Origin: Bin18 sp965200355
GTDB taxonomy: Bacteria; Desulfobacterota; Binatia; Bin18
Assembly (NCBI GenBank): GCA_965200355.1
Contig: OZ241351.1
Span: 310,001-374,000, forward strand
Direction: 5' to 3'
Length of the DNA: 64,000 bases
The translations under genes and the position numbers were made by a program. The notes below the pieces were generated by a model. That model was not told the DNA's origin and searched no databases. It worked only from the letters and a program-made list of their open reading frames with translations. Positions 50,759-60,124 of this stretch are shown here, piece after piece (position 1 is the stretch's first letter; every line of letters starts with the position of its first letter).

Positions 50759-50849
50759 GGAGTCTCTCACGTTTCACTCGAGCTTATTGCACCATAACCG
50801 CTATCGACTTCAGCACAACCTGCCAAAGTCCAGGGAGGAGCTAGAGCGT

Positions 50850-51509
50850 ATGAATCTGATCCACACGGTTTTTGAGCCCGAAGGCGTGGGTCCCCATCCG
50901 ACCATTCTTGCCCTGCACGGCTGGGGGGCCAATGCGCTTGACCTCCTGGGCTTAGCCCCCCATCTGTGTCGAGGCCGGTTTCTCGTCCTCTGTCCGCAGG
51001 GCCCGCTTCAGGTCCCCCTTGGTCCAAACATGGTCGGACATGGCTGGTTTCCGCTGACGAGTGGTGGACCGCTGGATGTCCAAGCGGTTCTCTCTGCGCG
51101 CGAGGCCGTTCGGACTTTTCTTGGCGAAGCACGGCAGCGCTACCCGGTTGATTCCAAAAAACTGTGCGCGCTGGGTTTCAGCCAGGGCGGGGTCATGGCT
51201 TATAGCCTCGCCCTGGGTGAGCCCGAACGTTTTGCCGGACTGGCGGCGCTCAGTTCGTGGCTGCCCAAAGATATGCTGACCGTATTACCGGATGTGCCGG
51301 CAACCGAGCACCTGCCGGTGCTGGTCCAGCATGGCAGTAAAGACGAGTTGATCGATGTAGGCCGAGCCCGGCAGTCGGTTGAACTCTTGCGGGATGTCAA
51401 AGCGCCCGTGACCTATCGGGAGTATGATATGGGTCACGAAATCACTGCCGGCAGCCTGACTGACCTGTCCAACTGGCTCCAGGAAAAAGTGGTGTCGCCG
51501 CCAGAGTAA
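50850..51509 (+). CDS. Phospholipase/carboxylesterase-like alpha/beta hydrolase
   Basis: A 219-aa small esterase of the YpfH/carboxylesterase type: LALHGWGANALDLLGLAPHL, nucleophile elbow CALGFSQGGVMAYSLAL, acid in HGSKDELIDVGRAR, and His in YDMGHEITAGSL. ATG 50850 follows GGGAGGAG; the frame extends upstream inside moxR without homology. It probably hydrolyses short-chain esters. Confidence 0.9.
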   Translation: MNLIHTVFEPEGVGPHPTILALHGWGANALDLLGLAPHLCRGRFLVLCPQGPLQVPLGPNMVGHGWFPLTSGGPLDVQAVLSAREAVRTFLGEARQRYPVDSKKLCALGFSQGGVMAYSLALGEPERFAGLAALSSWLPKDMLTVLPDVPATEHLPVLVQHGSKDELIDVGRARQSVELLRDVKAPVTYREYDMGHEITAGSLTDLSNWLQEKVVSPPE

Positions 51510-51588
51510 GCCTGCCCAGCTTTGTCTGGCCTGGAGGGCAGGTTGACTCTTTTGATGCTGGCGTCCTGCATCCGACCCACCGGCGCGG

Positions 51589-52488
51589 CTATCGCGCTGA
51601 TTGAGACGGGAGTAAAAACTCCGTGGTCACCCGTAAGAAGTGCGCCAACTGGTCGTGGTGGACCCAGTGGCCGGCGTGGGGGATCGTCATCAGCGCAGGA
51701 TTGCGAAAGGCTTGGGCGCGCTGGCGATCTTTCTCCAGATCAACCGCCCAGGATTCGCTGCCCCGGAGGAGGAGGAGCGGGCAGGTAATCCGCCCCCAGA
51801 TTTCTTGGGCATCCGTCATATTGAAGCGATACGGCGAGCGGGCACGGACGTAGTTATCAAACTTCCAGGTATAGGTTCCGTCTTCGTTACGGTGGGTGCC
51901 GTACAAGGTCAGGTGGTGGGCCTGCTCCGGACTGAGGTGGGGATTGGCCTCGCGCATCCGTTCGACCGCCTCTTCCAGCGTCGGATAGCGCTTTGGCAGA
52001 CGCCCGGCAAACCCCCGCATTTCATCAACCCAGTGTTGCATCCGCTCAAACGCGCTTTTTGGCTGCTCTTTGAGCATCTGCGGAGGGGGTCCCCAGCCCT
52101 CTATGGACACGACCTGCTTGACCTTTTCGGGGTACACCCCAGCATACTGGAGCACGATACCGCCACCAAGAGAATGTCCGATCAGTGTGACCGGAAACGA
52201 GTCGAGCTGCGCCAGTAACTGCGCAATATCGACAACATGGTCAATCATTGAGTACTCACTGCCGCGGGCCCACTCCGAATCGCCATGCCCGCGCAAGTCC
52301 GGGGCAACGATGTGATAGTCTGCGCGCAGGGCCTGGGCGACCCAGTCCCAATTCCGGCAATGGTCCCGCCCGCCGTGAATCAGTACCAGCAAGGGCTTGT
52401 CAGGATTGCCCCAGTCAACATAGTGCAGCTTGAGACGCTGCGAGTAGAAATAATGCGAGGTCGGTCCGAGAATATGTTGTCCTGCCAT
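51589..52488 (-). CDS. Alpha/beta hydrolase 2
   Basis: A 299-aa hydrolase: LLVLIHGGRDHCRNWDWVAQAL, PDLRGHGDSEW, LIGHSLGGGIVLQYAG with the Ser nucleophile, and PHAGHWVHHDQLAHFL with the catalytic His. The long cap (residues 130-220) resembles epoxide hydrolase/C-C bond hydrolase relatives. It is convergent with the esterase gene. Substrate unknown. Confidence 0.9.
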   Translation of the reverse strand: MAGQHILGPTSHYFYSQRLKLHYVDWGNPDKPLLVLIHGGRDHCRNWDWVAQALRADYHIVAPDLRGHGDSEWARGSEYSMIDHVVDIAQLLAQLDSFPVTLIGHSLGGGIVLQYAGVYPEKVKQVVSIEGWGPPPQMLKEQPKSAFERMQHWVDEMRGFAGRLPKRYPTLEEAVERMREANPHLSPEQAHHLTLYGTHRNEDGTYTWKFDNYVRARSPYRFNMTDAQEIWGRITCPLLLLRGSESWAVDLEKDRQRAQAFRNPALMTIPHAGHWVHHDQLAHFLRVTTEFLLPSQSAR

Positions 52489-52637
52489 GCCTGTCCTTTC
52501 CTCCGGGAAGCGGGAATCGCGCTGCCACTCGTCACGGTCTGGGAATCACACGCATGAGGGGAACGCTACCAGGAGCGTCGGGATAGTGCTATATCCGATG
52601 GGCAAAACACGTGAGGACACGCAAAAGGAGTACCCCG

Positions 52638-53420
52638 ATGGAGACACGCTATGGAGATGTTGAAGTCAGCCTGACCGATCATGTGGCAACCGCTGAGATT
52701 CAACGACCGCCCAACAATTTCTTTGATACGGCCCTTATTCAGTCCCTGGCCGATGCGTTTGATGCCTTAGATACGGAGATGGACTGTCGGGCCATTGTCC
52801 TGGCGGCAGACGGCAAACATTTTTGTGCCGGGGCAAACTTTCACACTGGCCAAGCCGAGCGCGACCTGCGCGATGTCGAGACGGGCAATCCGCTCTATGC
52901 TCAGGCCGTGCGTCTGTTTTCCTGTCAGAAGCCGGTTGTGGGCGCGATCCAGGGCGCGGCGATTGGGGGCGGTTTTGGGCTGGCGCTCGTGCCGGATTTC
53001 CGGGTGCTCTGCCCGGAAACGCGCTTTGCGGCAAACTTTGTCAAACTTGGCTTTCATCCGGGTTTCGGCCTGACCTATACCCTGCCCCGTCTGATCGGCG
53101 AGCCGCGCGCGAACCTGATTTTTCAGACTGGCAGGCGGATAGGCGGCGAGGAGGCCCATAGCTGGGGCTTGGGCGAGGTGCTGACCACAAAGGACAACGT
53201 TCGCTCGGCAGCGCTGGGTCTCGCCAAGGAAATCGCCGAGAACGCGCCCCTGGCCGTGCAGTCCGTGCGGGCAACCATGCGAGACGGCATTGCCGCGGCA
53301 GTCAAGGCGGCAACCGATCACGAGTTTCGAGAGCAGCACCGCCTCCAGCAAACCGAAGACCACAAAGAGGGCATTAAAGCCGTGGCTGAACGGCGTCCCG
53401 GCAATTTTGTGGGCCGTTGA
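52638..53420 (+). CDS. Enoyl-CoA hydratase/isomerase family protein (crotonase) 2
   Basis: A 260-aa crotonase. Oxyanion-hole segments: DGKHFCAGANFHTG and GAIQGAAIGGGFGLALVPDFRV, then LGFHPGFGLTYTLPRLIG. Ribosome site AAAAGGAG before ATG 52638. The HPGFG motif replaces the usual PExG-type catalytic-acid segment, so the reaction may differ from hydration. It faces the carboxylase gene, with which it converges. Confidence 0.9.
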   Translation: METRYGDVEVSLTDHVATAEIQRPPNNFFDTALIQSLADAFDALDTEMDCRAIVLAADGKHFCAGANFHTGQAERDLRDVETGNPLYAQAVRLFSCQKPVVGAIQGAAIGGGFGLALVPDFRVLCPETRFAANFVKLGFHPGFGLTYTLPRLIGEPRANLIFQTGRRIGGEEAHSWGLGEVLTTKDNVRSAALGLAKEIAENAPLAVQSVRATMRDGIAAAVKAATDHEFREQHRLQQTEDHKEGIKAVAERRPGNFVGR

Positions 53421-53512
53421 TGCTCATTCGGGCCTAAACCGAAGAGGCGTTCGCACTGCCAACAGCGTTCGGGAGAAGGGGTACTTGCCGACATCACTGA
53501 ACCCTTGCGAAT

Positions 53513-56500
53513 TTACCACGTATCAATACACGGCCGCTTTTTCTCTGTCCGGGGGGCGGGTGGGGGCGAGGAGCGCAGGGCGGCCAGAATCCAGCGGCGG
53601 GACTCGGCGGGGTCAATCACGTCATCAATCTCAAAATAGGTGGCTGTGCTGAGCGCTTTGCCGCTTTCATACATCTTGGCCACGAGTTGTTCGTAGAGTT
53701 CCTTGCGCTTATATGGGTCCGTCTCCGCCTCCAACTCTTTGCGGAAGCCCAGCTTGACTGCGCCCTCCAGCCCCATGCCGCCAAACTCGCCCGTTGGCCA
53801 CGACACCGCAAACGCCGGGGCTTTGAAACTCCCCCCGGCCATCCCCTGCGCGCCGAGTCCGTATGACTTGCGCAACACAATAGTGAAAAACGGCACGGTC
53901 AGACTCGCACCGGTCACAAACATGCGACAGCAGTGACGCACCAGGGCGCTCTTTTCGTACTCGGGCCCAACCATATTGCCCGGGGTGTCACACAGCATGA
54001 GAAGGGGAATGTCAAACGCATCGCATAACTGCATGAACCGCGTGGCTTTGTCCGCGGCGTCAGAATCAATGGCCCCCCCCAGATGTTTGGGGTTGTTGGC
54101 AATCACGCCGACCGGGCGGCCCTCAATCCGCACAAAGGACGTGACCATGCCGATACCAAAATGCCTGCGAATTTCCAGCACCGAACCGGTGTCGGCCAGG
54201 ACTTCAATCACATCCCGGATTTCATACACGCGCAGGCGATTCTCCGGCACGATATAGCGCAACAGCCGTTGGTCGGCACAGTCCCATTCGGCGACCGCTC
54301 CTTGAAAATACGACAGATATTGCTTTGCTACCCGGACTGCTTCGGCCTCGTCTGTGACCGGAATATCCACGACACCGTTCGGCACCTGCTCTTCCAGCGG
54401 CCCGACCTCTTCTGGCCGGAAGACCCCCAGCCCGCCCCCCTCAATCATGGCCGGGCCTCCCATGCCGATATTCGAGCCGGCGGTCGCAATAATCACATCA
54501 CAACAGCCCAGAATCACGGCATTGCCGGCGAAACACCGGCCCGAGGTAATGCCGACCAGGGGCACCATGCCGCTCAGCTTCCCCCACAGGTAAAAGGCCG
54601 GCACATCCAACCCGGATGGACTCGACCAGTCGGTGTCGCCCGGACGCCCACCGCCGCCTTCGGCAAAGAAGACAACCGGCCGCTTCCAGCGCTCGGCCAA
54701 CTCAAACATCCGGTCTTTTTTGTAGTGATTCTTAAAGCCCTGCGTCCCGGCCAGCACCGTATAGTCGTAGGAGATGACAATGCACTGCGCCGCTTTTTCG
54801 TCAAACAGGTCACCGTTGACACTGCCGACCCCGGCGATCATGCCGTCCGCCGGAGTACGGCGGATTAAATCGTCCAACGAACGCCGCTGCCGTTGGGCCG
54901 CAATGACCATAGGTCCGTACTCGACATAGCTATCGGGGTCGCAGATATCCTCAATGTTCTCACGCGCCGTGCGTTGGCCGGTCTTCCGCCGGCGCGCCAC
55001 CGCCTCAGGCCGGGCAGTGTCCAGCCCGAGTTCGTGCCGCTCAACGATCTCAGCCAGGTCCGGGCGGATATAGTCAAGGTCAAGCGCGGTCGCCTGTTCG
55101 ACGGTCGCCACCTCCAGCGCGGTCTCTTCGATAAAGGCAAGCGGGTGGCCTTCAAAGACGGCGTCTCCCTGCCCAACGGTCAGTTGGCGGATAATGCCGC
55201 TCGTTTCCGCCGAGATCACATGTTCCATTTTCATGGATTCCATGACGAGGAGTTGCTGGCCGACGTGTACCTCGTCTCCTTCGCGGACGTCCAGACTGAC
55301 AATGGTGCCCTGGAGGGGAGCCGGGATGGCGACGGTTCCATCAGGACCGCTCAGCTCGGGTGTCTGTCCGACCGGAGTCATGCCAACAACTGCGGGTGAG
55401 TCCACAGACTTCCCGTGCTCAAGCACGGCCAACGGATCAATACTATCCACTTTCACACCGGCCAAGACCGGGGCTTCTGACTGAGCCGGGTCCGTATGAA
55501 AAAAGAAGCGCTGGTGATGATCCGCCTGCATCAATTCTGCACTGTGGTCTTCAACAAAGCGGGTGTAGACTTGGTTCTGCACAACTGCCGGATGCCGTAA
55601 GAGGCTCTGTAAGAATGGGATATTCGTTGCCACGCCTTCGATTTTGCATTCACACAGCGCCCGGTAGGTCCTGGGCACCACGTCGGAAAAATCCGACGAA
55701 GGAGAAGAGCCGATCAATTTGGCCAGCAGAGAATCAAAGCTCGGACTGGTGGTATACCCGACATAGCCGAAGGTATCGGTTCGCAGGCCGGGACCCGACG
55801 GCACTTCAAACGCGGTTAAGGTCCCACCCGACGGGCGTGGCGCGCCGTCGGGGGCTATGGTCTCCATGTTGATACGGACCTGCATGGCAAAGCCACGCGG
55901 CTCGGGAATCCGTTCCTGGGTGAGTCCCAGGTCGGCGAGCGAGTGGCCGTCGGCCAGGCGTAATTGCGCCTTAACCAGGTCTACGCCCGTCACTTCTTCG
56001 GTGACAGTATGCTCGACTTGCAACCGCGCATTGGCTTCAATAAAGGCAAAGGTCGCGTTGTCGCTGCCATGTTTCGCCTCAACCAGAAACTCGAACGTCC
56101 CCAGGCTGGCATAGTTCACCTCCTGGGCGAGTCGCACAGCGGCGCTGCTCAAACGCTCTCCGAGCACAGGTGACAACCCAGGTGACGGGGCGATTTCCAC
56201 CAGCTTCTGGTTGCGACGCTGGAGGCTGCATTCACGCTCGCCAAGATGACTGACCGCGCCAGCCCCGTCGCCAACGACCTGAACCTCAATATGTCGCGCC
56301 CGGGGAATGAATTGCTCGACATACACATCGCCATTGCCAAACGCCGCGGCTGCCTCAGACTGGCAGCGTGCGTAGGCCGCTTCAAGATCATCACCCGCCC
56401 CCACCACCCGCATACCCCGGCCGCCCCCACCCGCCAGGGCTTTCACCATCACGGCTCCGTCAGCACCCAGGGAGGCGAGGAACGCTTTGGCCTCGGCGAC

Positions 56501-56917
56501 ACTCGTCGGACCGGACGTCCCAGGCAGAACCGGCACCGCGCATCTTTCAGCCAGGGTGCGTGCCTGCCCTTTGTCGCCAAACAGGGCCAGGGTTTCGGCC
56601 CGGGGTCCAACAAACGTCAGCCCAGCCTCGGCACAGCGCCTCGCAAACTCCGCATTTTCGCTCAGAAACCCGTAGCCGGGATGAATCGCGTCGCAACCCG
56701 CCTGGACGGCCAGCGCAACGATCTGCTCGATATCGAGGTAGGCCGCGGCCCCCCGGCCTTGGAGGGGCAGGGCTTCGTCCGTCTTTTGGGTATGGAGCGA
56801 CTGCGCGTCGTCTTCGGAAAAAATGGTAGTCGTCCGCAGGCCAAGTTCGGCCGCGGCGCGGGCGACACGGATAGCAATTTCCCCTCGATTGGCGATCAAA
56901 AGACTCGTCAGACTCAT
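53513..56917 (-). CDS. Single-chain biotin-dependent acyl-CoA carboxylase (BC-BCCP-CT)
   Basis: A 1134-aa multidomain enzyme. Biotin carboxylase comes first (LLIANRGEIAIRVARAA, HPGYGFLSENAEFA, KALAGGGGRGMRVV, FIEANARLQVEHTVTE). The biotinyl domain is in the middle (VMESMKMEHVISAE, nt about 55,230). The carboxyltransferase fills the C-terminal half (GMIAGVGSVNGDLFDEKAAQ, LCDTPGNMVGPEYEKSALVRH). This order and length match the single-polypeptide long-chain acyl-CoA carboxylases known from mycobacteria and others. ATG 56917 (MSLTSLLIANRG) is the natural start; the frame's extension to 57082 is a remnant of another gene. Acyl substrate is unknown. Confidence 0.9.
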   Translation of the reverse strand: MSLTSLLIANRGEIAIRVARAAAELGLRTTTIFSEDDAQSLHTQKTDEALPLQGRGAAAYLDIEQIVALAVQAGCDAIHPGYGFLSENAEFARRCAEAGLTFVGPRAETLALFGDKGQARTLAERCAVPVLPGTSGPTSVAEAKAFLASLGADGAVMVKALAGGGGRGMRVVGAGDDLEAAYARCQSEAAAAFGNGDVYVEQFIPRARHIEVQVVGDGAGAVSHLGERECSLQRRNQKLVEIAPSPGLSPVLGERLSSAAVRLAQEVNYASLGTFEFLVEAKHGSDNATFAFIEANARLQVEHTVTEEVTGVDLVKAQLRLADGHSLADLGLTQERIPEPRGFAMQVRINMETIAPDGAPRPSGGTLTAFEVPSGPGLRTDTFGYVGYTTSPSFDSLLAKLIGSSPSSDFSDVVPRTYRALCECKIEGVATNIPFLQSLLRHPAVVQNQVYTRFVEDHSAELMQADHHQRFFFHTDPAQSEAPVLAGVKVDSIDPLAVLEHGKSVDSPAVVGMTPVGQTPELSGPDGTVAIPAPLQGTIVSLDVREGDEVHVGQQLLVMESMKMEHVISAETSGIIRQLTVGQGDAVFEGHPLAFIEETALEVATVEQATALDLDYIRPDLAEIVERHELGLDTARPEAVARRRKTGQRTARENIEDICDPDSYVEYGPMVIAAQRQRRSLDDLIRRTPADGMIAGVGSVNGDLFDEKAAQCIVISYDYTVLAGTQGFKNHYKKDRMFELAERWKRPVVFFAEGGGGRPGDTDWSSPSGLDVPAFYLWGKLSGMVPLVGITSGRCFAGNAVILGCCDVIIATAGSNIGMGGPAMIEGGGLGVFRPEEVGPLEEQVPNGVVDIPVTDEAEAVRVAKQYLSYFQGAVAEWDCADQRLLRYIVPENRLRVYEIRDVIEVLADTGSVLEIRRHFGIGMVTSFVRIEGRPVGVIANNPKHLGGAIDSDAADKATRFMQLCDAFDIPLLMLCDTPGNMVGPEYEKSALVRHCCRMFVTGASLTVPFFTIVLRKSYGLGAQGMAGGSFKAPAFAVSWPTGEFGGMGLEGAVKLGFRKELEAETDPYKRKELYEQLVAKMYESGKALSTATYFEIDDVIDPAESRRWILAALRSSPPPAPRTEKKRPCIDTW

Positions 56918-56989
56918 TTCCACCACCTCGCTATTCAAGCGCAGCCGCGCACCCTCATCGGATTGACCAGGGGCTCTCTTCTCTAACTC

Positions 56990-57276
56990 GTTCGGAAAAA
57001 ACAATATCGCTACCGCGTCGGGAATCTGCCGCGTACAGATGCCACCCGTGTCCGTGTGACCCGTGCGCGAATCAATCAACACGTCGCCGGGCTTGATGAC
57101 CTGCTTCCACCGCTCCTTGAGGTCCTCGAATAGCAGATAACCGTCATGCCGCTCATGCAGGTGAGATCATCTGGCACGGCTTCGTCGCTGACTGACCTGA
57201 GCGCGGCGCGTAGCTCTATAGATAAAAGCTCCTTTCCCCAGCTCCATTGATCGGTTGTGACGTGGCATAAGGCCAT
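56990..57276 (-). pseudogene. Remnant of a ParA/MinD-like P-loop ATPase
   Basis: On the minus strand upstream of the carboxylase, one frame reads HERHDGYLLFEDLKERWKQV followed by VLIDSRTGHTDTGGICTRQ and PDAVAILFFPNEL. This is the Walker-B region of a subgroup of ParA-like ATPases (LIDSRTG...GICTRQLPD...FFPN). The Walker A part is missing. A second frame upstream (ELLSIELRAALRSVSDEAVPDD) may be another shifted piece. The fragment ends in a stop-free fusion with the carboxylase frame. Nothing else between 57277 and 57421 is recognisable. Confidence 0.6.
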
Positions 57277-57421
57277 TTTTCGATCATATGATAGGTAAAG
57301 AAATTTTTACTGGTCTGGCTTGTCGGAACGATGTGGAACGGAGTGTCTTGGCCGGAGCCGATAAGACGCCTGCCTCTTGTGTGGAGAGACCGTGTTACAC
57401 AACGCTCGCCGGAGTGGCTTT

Positions 57422-58390
57422 CTACTCCTTGGCTTTTTTGACCGCCTGGGTCAACTCGGGCACGGCCTTGAACAGGTCCGCAACCAAGCCGTAGTCCGCC
57501 ACGTTGAAAATCGGTGCATCCGGGTCTTTATTCACCGCCACAATGACTTTGGAGTCCTTCATGCCGGCTAAATGCTGAATCGCACCAGAAATCCCGACCG
57601 CAATATACAACTCCGGTGCCACGACTTTTCCGGTCTGCCCAACTTGCAGATCGTTGGGCACAAAGCCCGCGTCAACCGCGGCCCGACTGGCACCCATGGC
57701 CGCATTCAGCTCGTTCACCAAAGGCTCCAGATAGGTCGTGAAGTTCTCACCCGACTTCAGCCCACGCCCGCCAGACACCACAATGCTGGCCTCTGTCAGG
57801 TTGGGCCGGTCGGACTTGGTTTCGTTAAACGTCACAAACTGCATTTTGGTCGCGTCGGCGTCAAGGCTGACACTGACCTGCTCGACTGCGGACTGCTCTC
57901 CTGGCTGAGCGGCATCAAAGGCGGTGCTCCGCACCGACGCGACCTTGGTCGTGTCCGCAAGCGTCACGGTTGCCAGCGTATTGCCGGCATACATGGGCCG
58001 CTGCAAGCTGCCATCGTCATGAAAGCTCACCACATCGCTCGCCATACCCACGCCGAGTCGGGCCGCCACGCGCGGCAACAGGTCTTTGCCCACCGCGGTG
58101 GCGGTTGCGACTAACAGCGTCACCTCGTTTGCCTGCACGAGCTGTTCGAGCGTGGCCGCATAGGCGTCGGCGAGATAGTGTTCCAAGGCTGCATCATTGA
58201 CAGCCAAGACCTTGGCCGCCCCGTAGCCGGCCACTTCCTGGGCGGCGGCCGCGGTGTCTGCGCCCAAGACTGCCACGAGCACTGCACCACCAAGTTTGCT
58301 CGCCGCGACTTTACCGGCTTGAAGAGCAATCAGCGAACTCTTGGGGACGCTCCCTTTTTGAGTTTCTGCAAAAACAAGTATATTTCTCAT
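57422..58390 (-). CDS. etfA: Electron transfer flavoprotein alpha subunit
   Basis: A 322-aa FAD-binding subunit. Conserved blocks: VVSGGRGLKSGENF, VDAGFVPNDLQVGQTGKVVAPELYIAVGISGAIQHLAGMKDSKVIVAVNKDPDAPIF, which forms the FAD site. It accepts electrons from acyl-CoA and dimethylglycine-type dehydrogenases and passes them to ETF-quinone oxidoreductase. It follows etfB by 20 bp. ETF here could serve beta-oxidation or dimethylamine-derived demethylation; the dehydrogenase partner is not in the window. Confidence 0.95.
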   Translation of the reverse strand: MRNILVFAETQKGSVPKSSLIALQAGKVAASKLGGAVLVAVLGADTAAAAQEVAGYGAAKVLAVNDAALEHYLADAYAATLEQLVQANEVTLLVATATAVGKDLLPRVAARLGVGMASDVVSFHDDGSLQRPMYAGNTLATVTLADTTKVASVRSTAFDAAQPGEQSAVEQVSVSLDADATKMQFVTFNETKSDRPNLTEASIVVSGGRGLKSGENFTTYLEPLVNELNAAMGASRAAVDAGFVPNDLQVGQTGKVVAPELYIAVGISGAIQHLAGMKDSKVIVAVNKDPDAPIFNVADYGLVADLFKAVPELTQAVKKAKE

Positions 58391-58410
58391 TCTTCTCGTC
58401 TCCAGATGTC

Positions 58411-59166
58411 TTAAATGACTTTCGCCTCGTCGTGCAGCAGACCCATCAGGGCTTCCACGCTCTCGACTTTTTGACCAGCCGCTTTCTGCGTTGGCGGTTC
58501 AAGGCCAGTAATCGTCAAGCGCGGGCTCATATCAACGCCAAGGTCTGTTGCGGCCATCTGTTTGATCTCTTTTTTGCGGGCCTTCATGATACCGGGCAGG
58601 GAGGCATAGCGGGGTTCGTTGAGCCGCAAATCGGAGGTAATAATACCGGGCAGGGCAAAACCAATTGTTTCCAGGCCCCCGTCCACTTCACGTGTCACCT
58701 GGACGGCGTGCTGGTCATCGGACAGCACAACTTCAGAGGCAAAGGTGGCTTGAGGCCAGCCCAGCAGCGCCGCCAACATCTGACCGGCCTGATTGGCGTC
58801 GTCGTCAATCGCCTGTTTGCCCATGAGGACAAGCTGGGGACTTTCTGCTTCCACAATTTTGGCCAGGACCCGGGCAACGGCCAGGGAATCCAAGTCCTGC
58901 TCACAGCCGACTAAGATGGCCCGGTCAGCACCCATCGCCAGCCCGGTCCTGAGTTGCTCAGTCACGACGCTCTCGCCGATACTGACTAGCACCACCTCAC
59001 CGGAGCCCAGCTTTTCTTTGATGCGGAGCGCTTCCTCAAGGGCAATCTCATCAAACGGGTTGATGACATATTTGATATTCTCCGTCTCAATGCCAGAGCC
59101 ATCGGATTTCACACGGATCGTTGTCTCCGGGTCCGGGACCCGTTTGACCGTCACAAGTACTTTCAC
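58411..59166 (-). CDS. etfB: Electron transfer flavoprotein beta subunit
   Basis: A 251-aa AMP-binding ETF subunit: MKVLVTVKRVPDPETTIRV, the AMP/recognition region LVLMGKQAIDDDANQAGQMLAALLGWP, and the end segment GIMKARKKEIKQ, where the family's recognition loop lies. It is the first gene of the etfB-etfA operon; the IclR regulator lies 124 bp upstream on the same strand. Confidence 0.95.
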   Translation of the reverse strand: MKVLVTVKRVPDPETTIRVKSDGSGIETENIKYVINPFDEIALEEALRIKEKLGSGEVVLVSIGESVVTEQLRTGLAMGADRAILVGCEQDLDSLAVARVLAKIVEAESPQLVLMGKQAIDDDANQAGQMLAALLGWPQATFASEVVLSDDQHAVQVTREVDGGLETIGFALPGIITSDLRLNEPRYASLPGIMKARKKEIKQMAATDLGVDMSPRLTITGLEPPTQKAAGQKVESVEALMGLLHDEAKVI

Positions 59167-59290
59167 CAGTGTTTTCCTCCTGTCGTAAATTGCGCAGCTC
59201 GGTCTTGCTTCGGGCGCGGCTCCTAGTTCAACGCTTCACACCCTGACTGTCAAGCGTGTACGACGAGGACAACTTTGCGACCGGCCTCAC

Positions 59291-60070
59291 TCAAGAAATC
59301 GGATGACCAAGACGGCTGGAGAGATCTTTCCCCGCCTGTATGGTCAAAGGGACTAACTCGTGCTCAAGCCGTCCAAGCTCAAGCCGATAGGCAGGGCCGC
59401 TGACTGCTAAGCTTCCGACGACGGTCCGGGTGTAATCTCGGATTGGCACGGCCACCGTCCGTACATCGGTCAGGTACTCACCGTTTTCAAGCGCATAGCC
59501 TTGCTGTGACACCTCTGTGAGTTGGGCGGCTAACCGTGTCCGGTCGGTAATGGTGTGCTCGGTATACGTCTGGAGCGAATCGAGCAGGGAACGTTGAACC
59601 GCTTCTCTCGTCTCAAAAGCTAAATGGACTTTCCCCGCCGCCGTACAGTGCAGCGGCAGGCTCTCTCCAATATGCGAGACAATGCGAACGGCTCGGGCGG
59701 GTTCAACCATGTCAACCGGCACAACTTTTCCCCGCCGCATCACCGCCACATAGGCCGTCTCGCGGCAGGCTTGGACGACCTCATACAGGACCGGCCTGGC
59801 TTGTTGTAATAGGCCCATGTGTTGGATATAGGTCTGCCCGAGTTGCAGACATTTTGTGCTGAGACGATAGTTGTCGGTCGAACGGTTTTGTTCGACATAG
59901 CCGCGTGATTCCAATGTTGCTAGGATGCGGAAGACATTATTTTTATGCAGGGTGAGGCGTTTACTCAGTTCGGTCACACCGAGTTCTGCATCAGTCTGGA
60001 ATTGCTCAAGAACGTCAAGGGCATGGGCGACCGCCTGGATAATATAATTGTTTTTTTCTCGTCGCACCAC
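59291..60070 (-). CDS. IclR family transcriptional regulator
   Basis: A 259-aa regulator. The winged helix is ALDVLEQFQTDAELGVTELSKRLTLHKNNVFRILATLESRGYVEQ; the C-terminal effector domain holds SLPLHCTAAGKVHLAF and AVPIRDYTRTVVGSLAVSGP. The start is GTG 60070. Located directly upstream of etfBA, it may control ETF or the divergent formylglutamate-type gene in response to a small organic acid (inference). Confidence 0.92.
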   Translation of the reverse strand: MVRREKNNYIIQAVAHALDVLEQFQTDAELGVTELSKRLTLHKNNVFRILATLESRGYVEQNRSTDNYRLSTKCLQLGQTYIQHMGLLQQARPVLYEVVQACRETAYVAVMRRGKVVPVDMVEPARAVRIVSHIGESLPLHCTAAGKVHLAFETREAVQRSLLDSLQTYTEHTITDRTRLAAQLTEVSQQGYALENGEYLTDVRTVAVPIRDYTRTVVGSLAVSGPAYRLELGRLEHELVPLTIQAGKDLSSRLGHPIS

Positions 60071-60124
60071 GGTCTCTCCTTGGCCAGAAACACGAGCAGC
60101 TTCCTAATGGAAAAACTGTTTTAA

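Noticed and set aside
51522..51788. 88-codon open frame on the plus strand after the esterase
   Set aside because: Mostly antisense to alpha/beta hydrolase 2, with no motif or ribosome site.
57287..57421. Short open frame on the plus strand upstream of the etfA end
   Set aside because: No ribosome site, no homology and it runs into the antisense of etfA.
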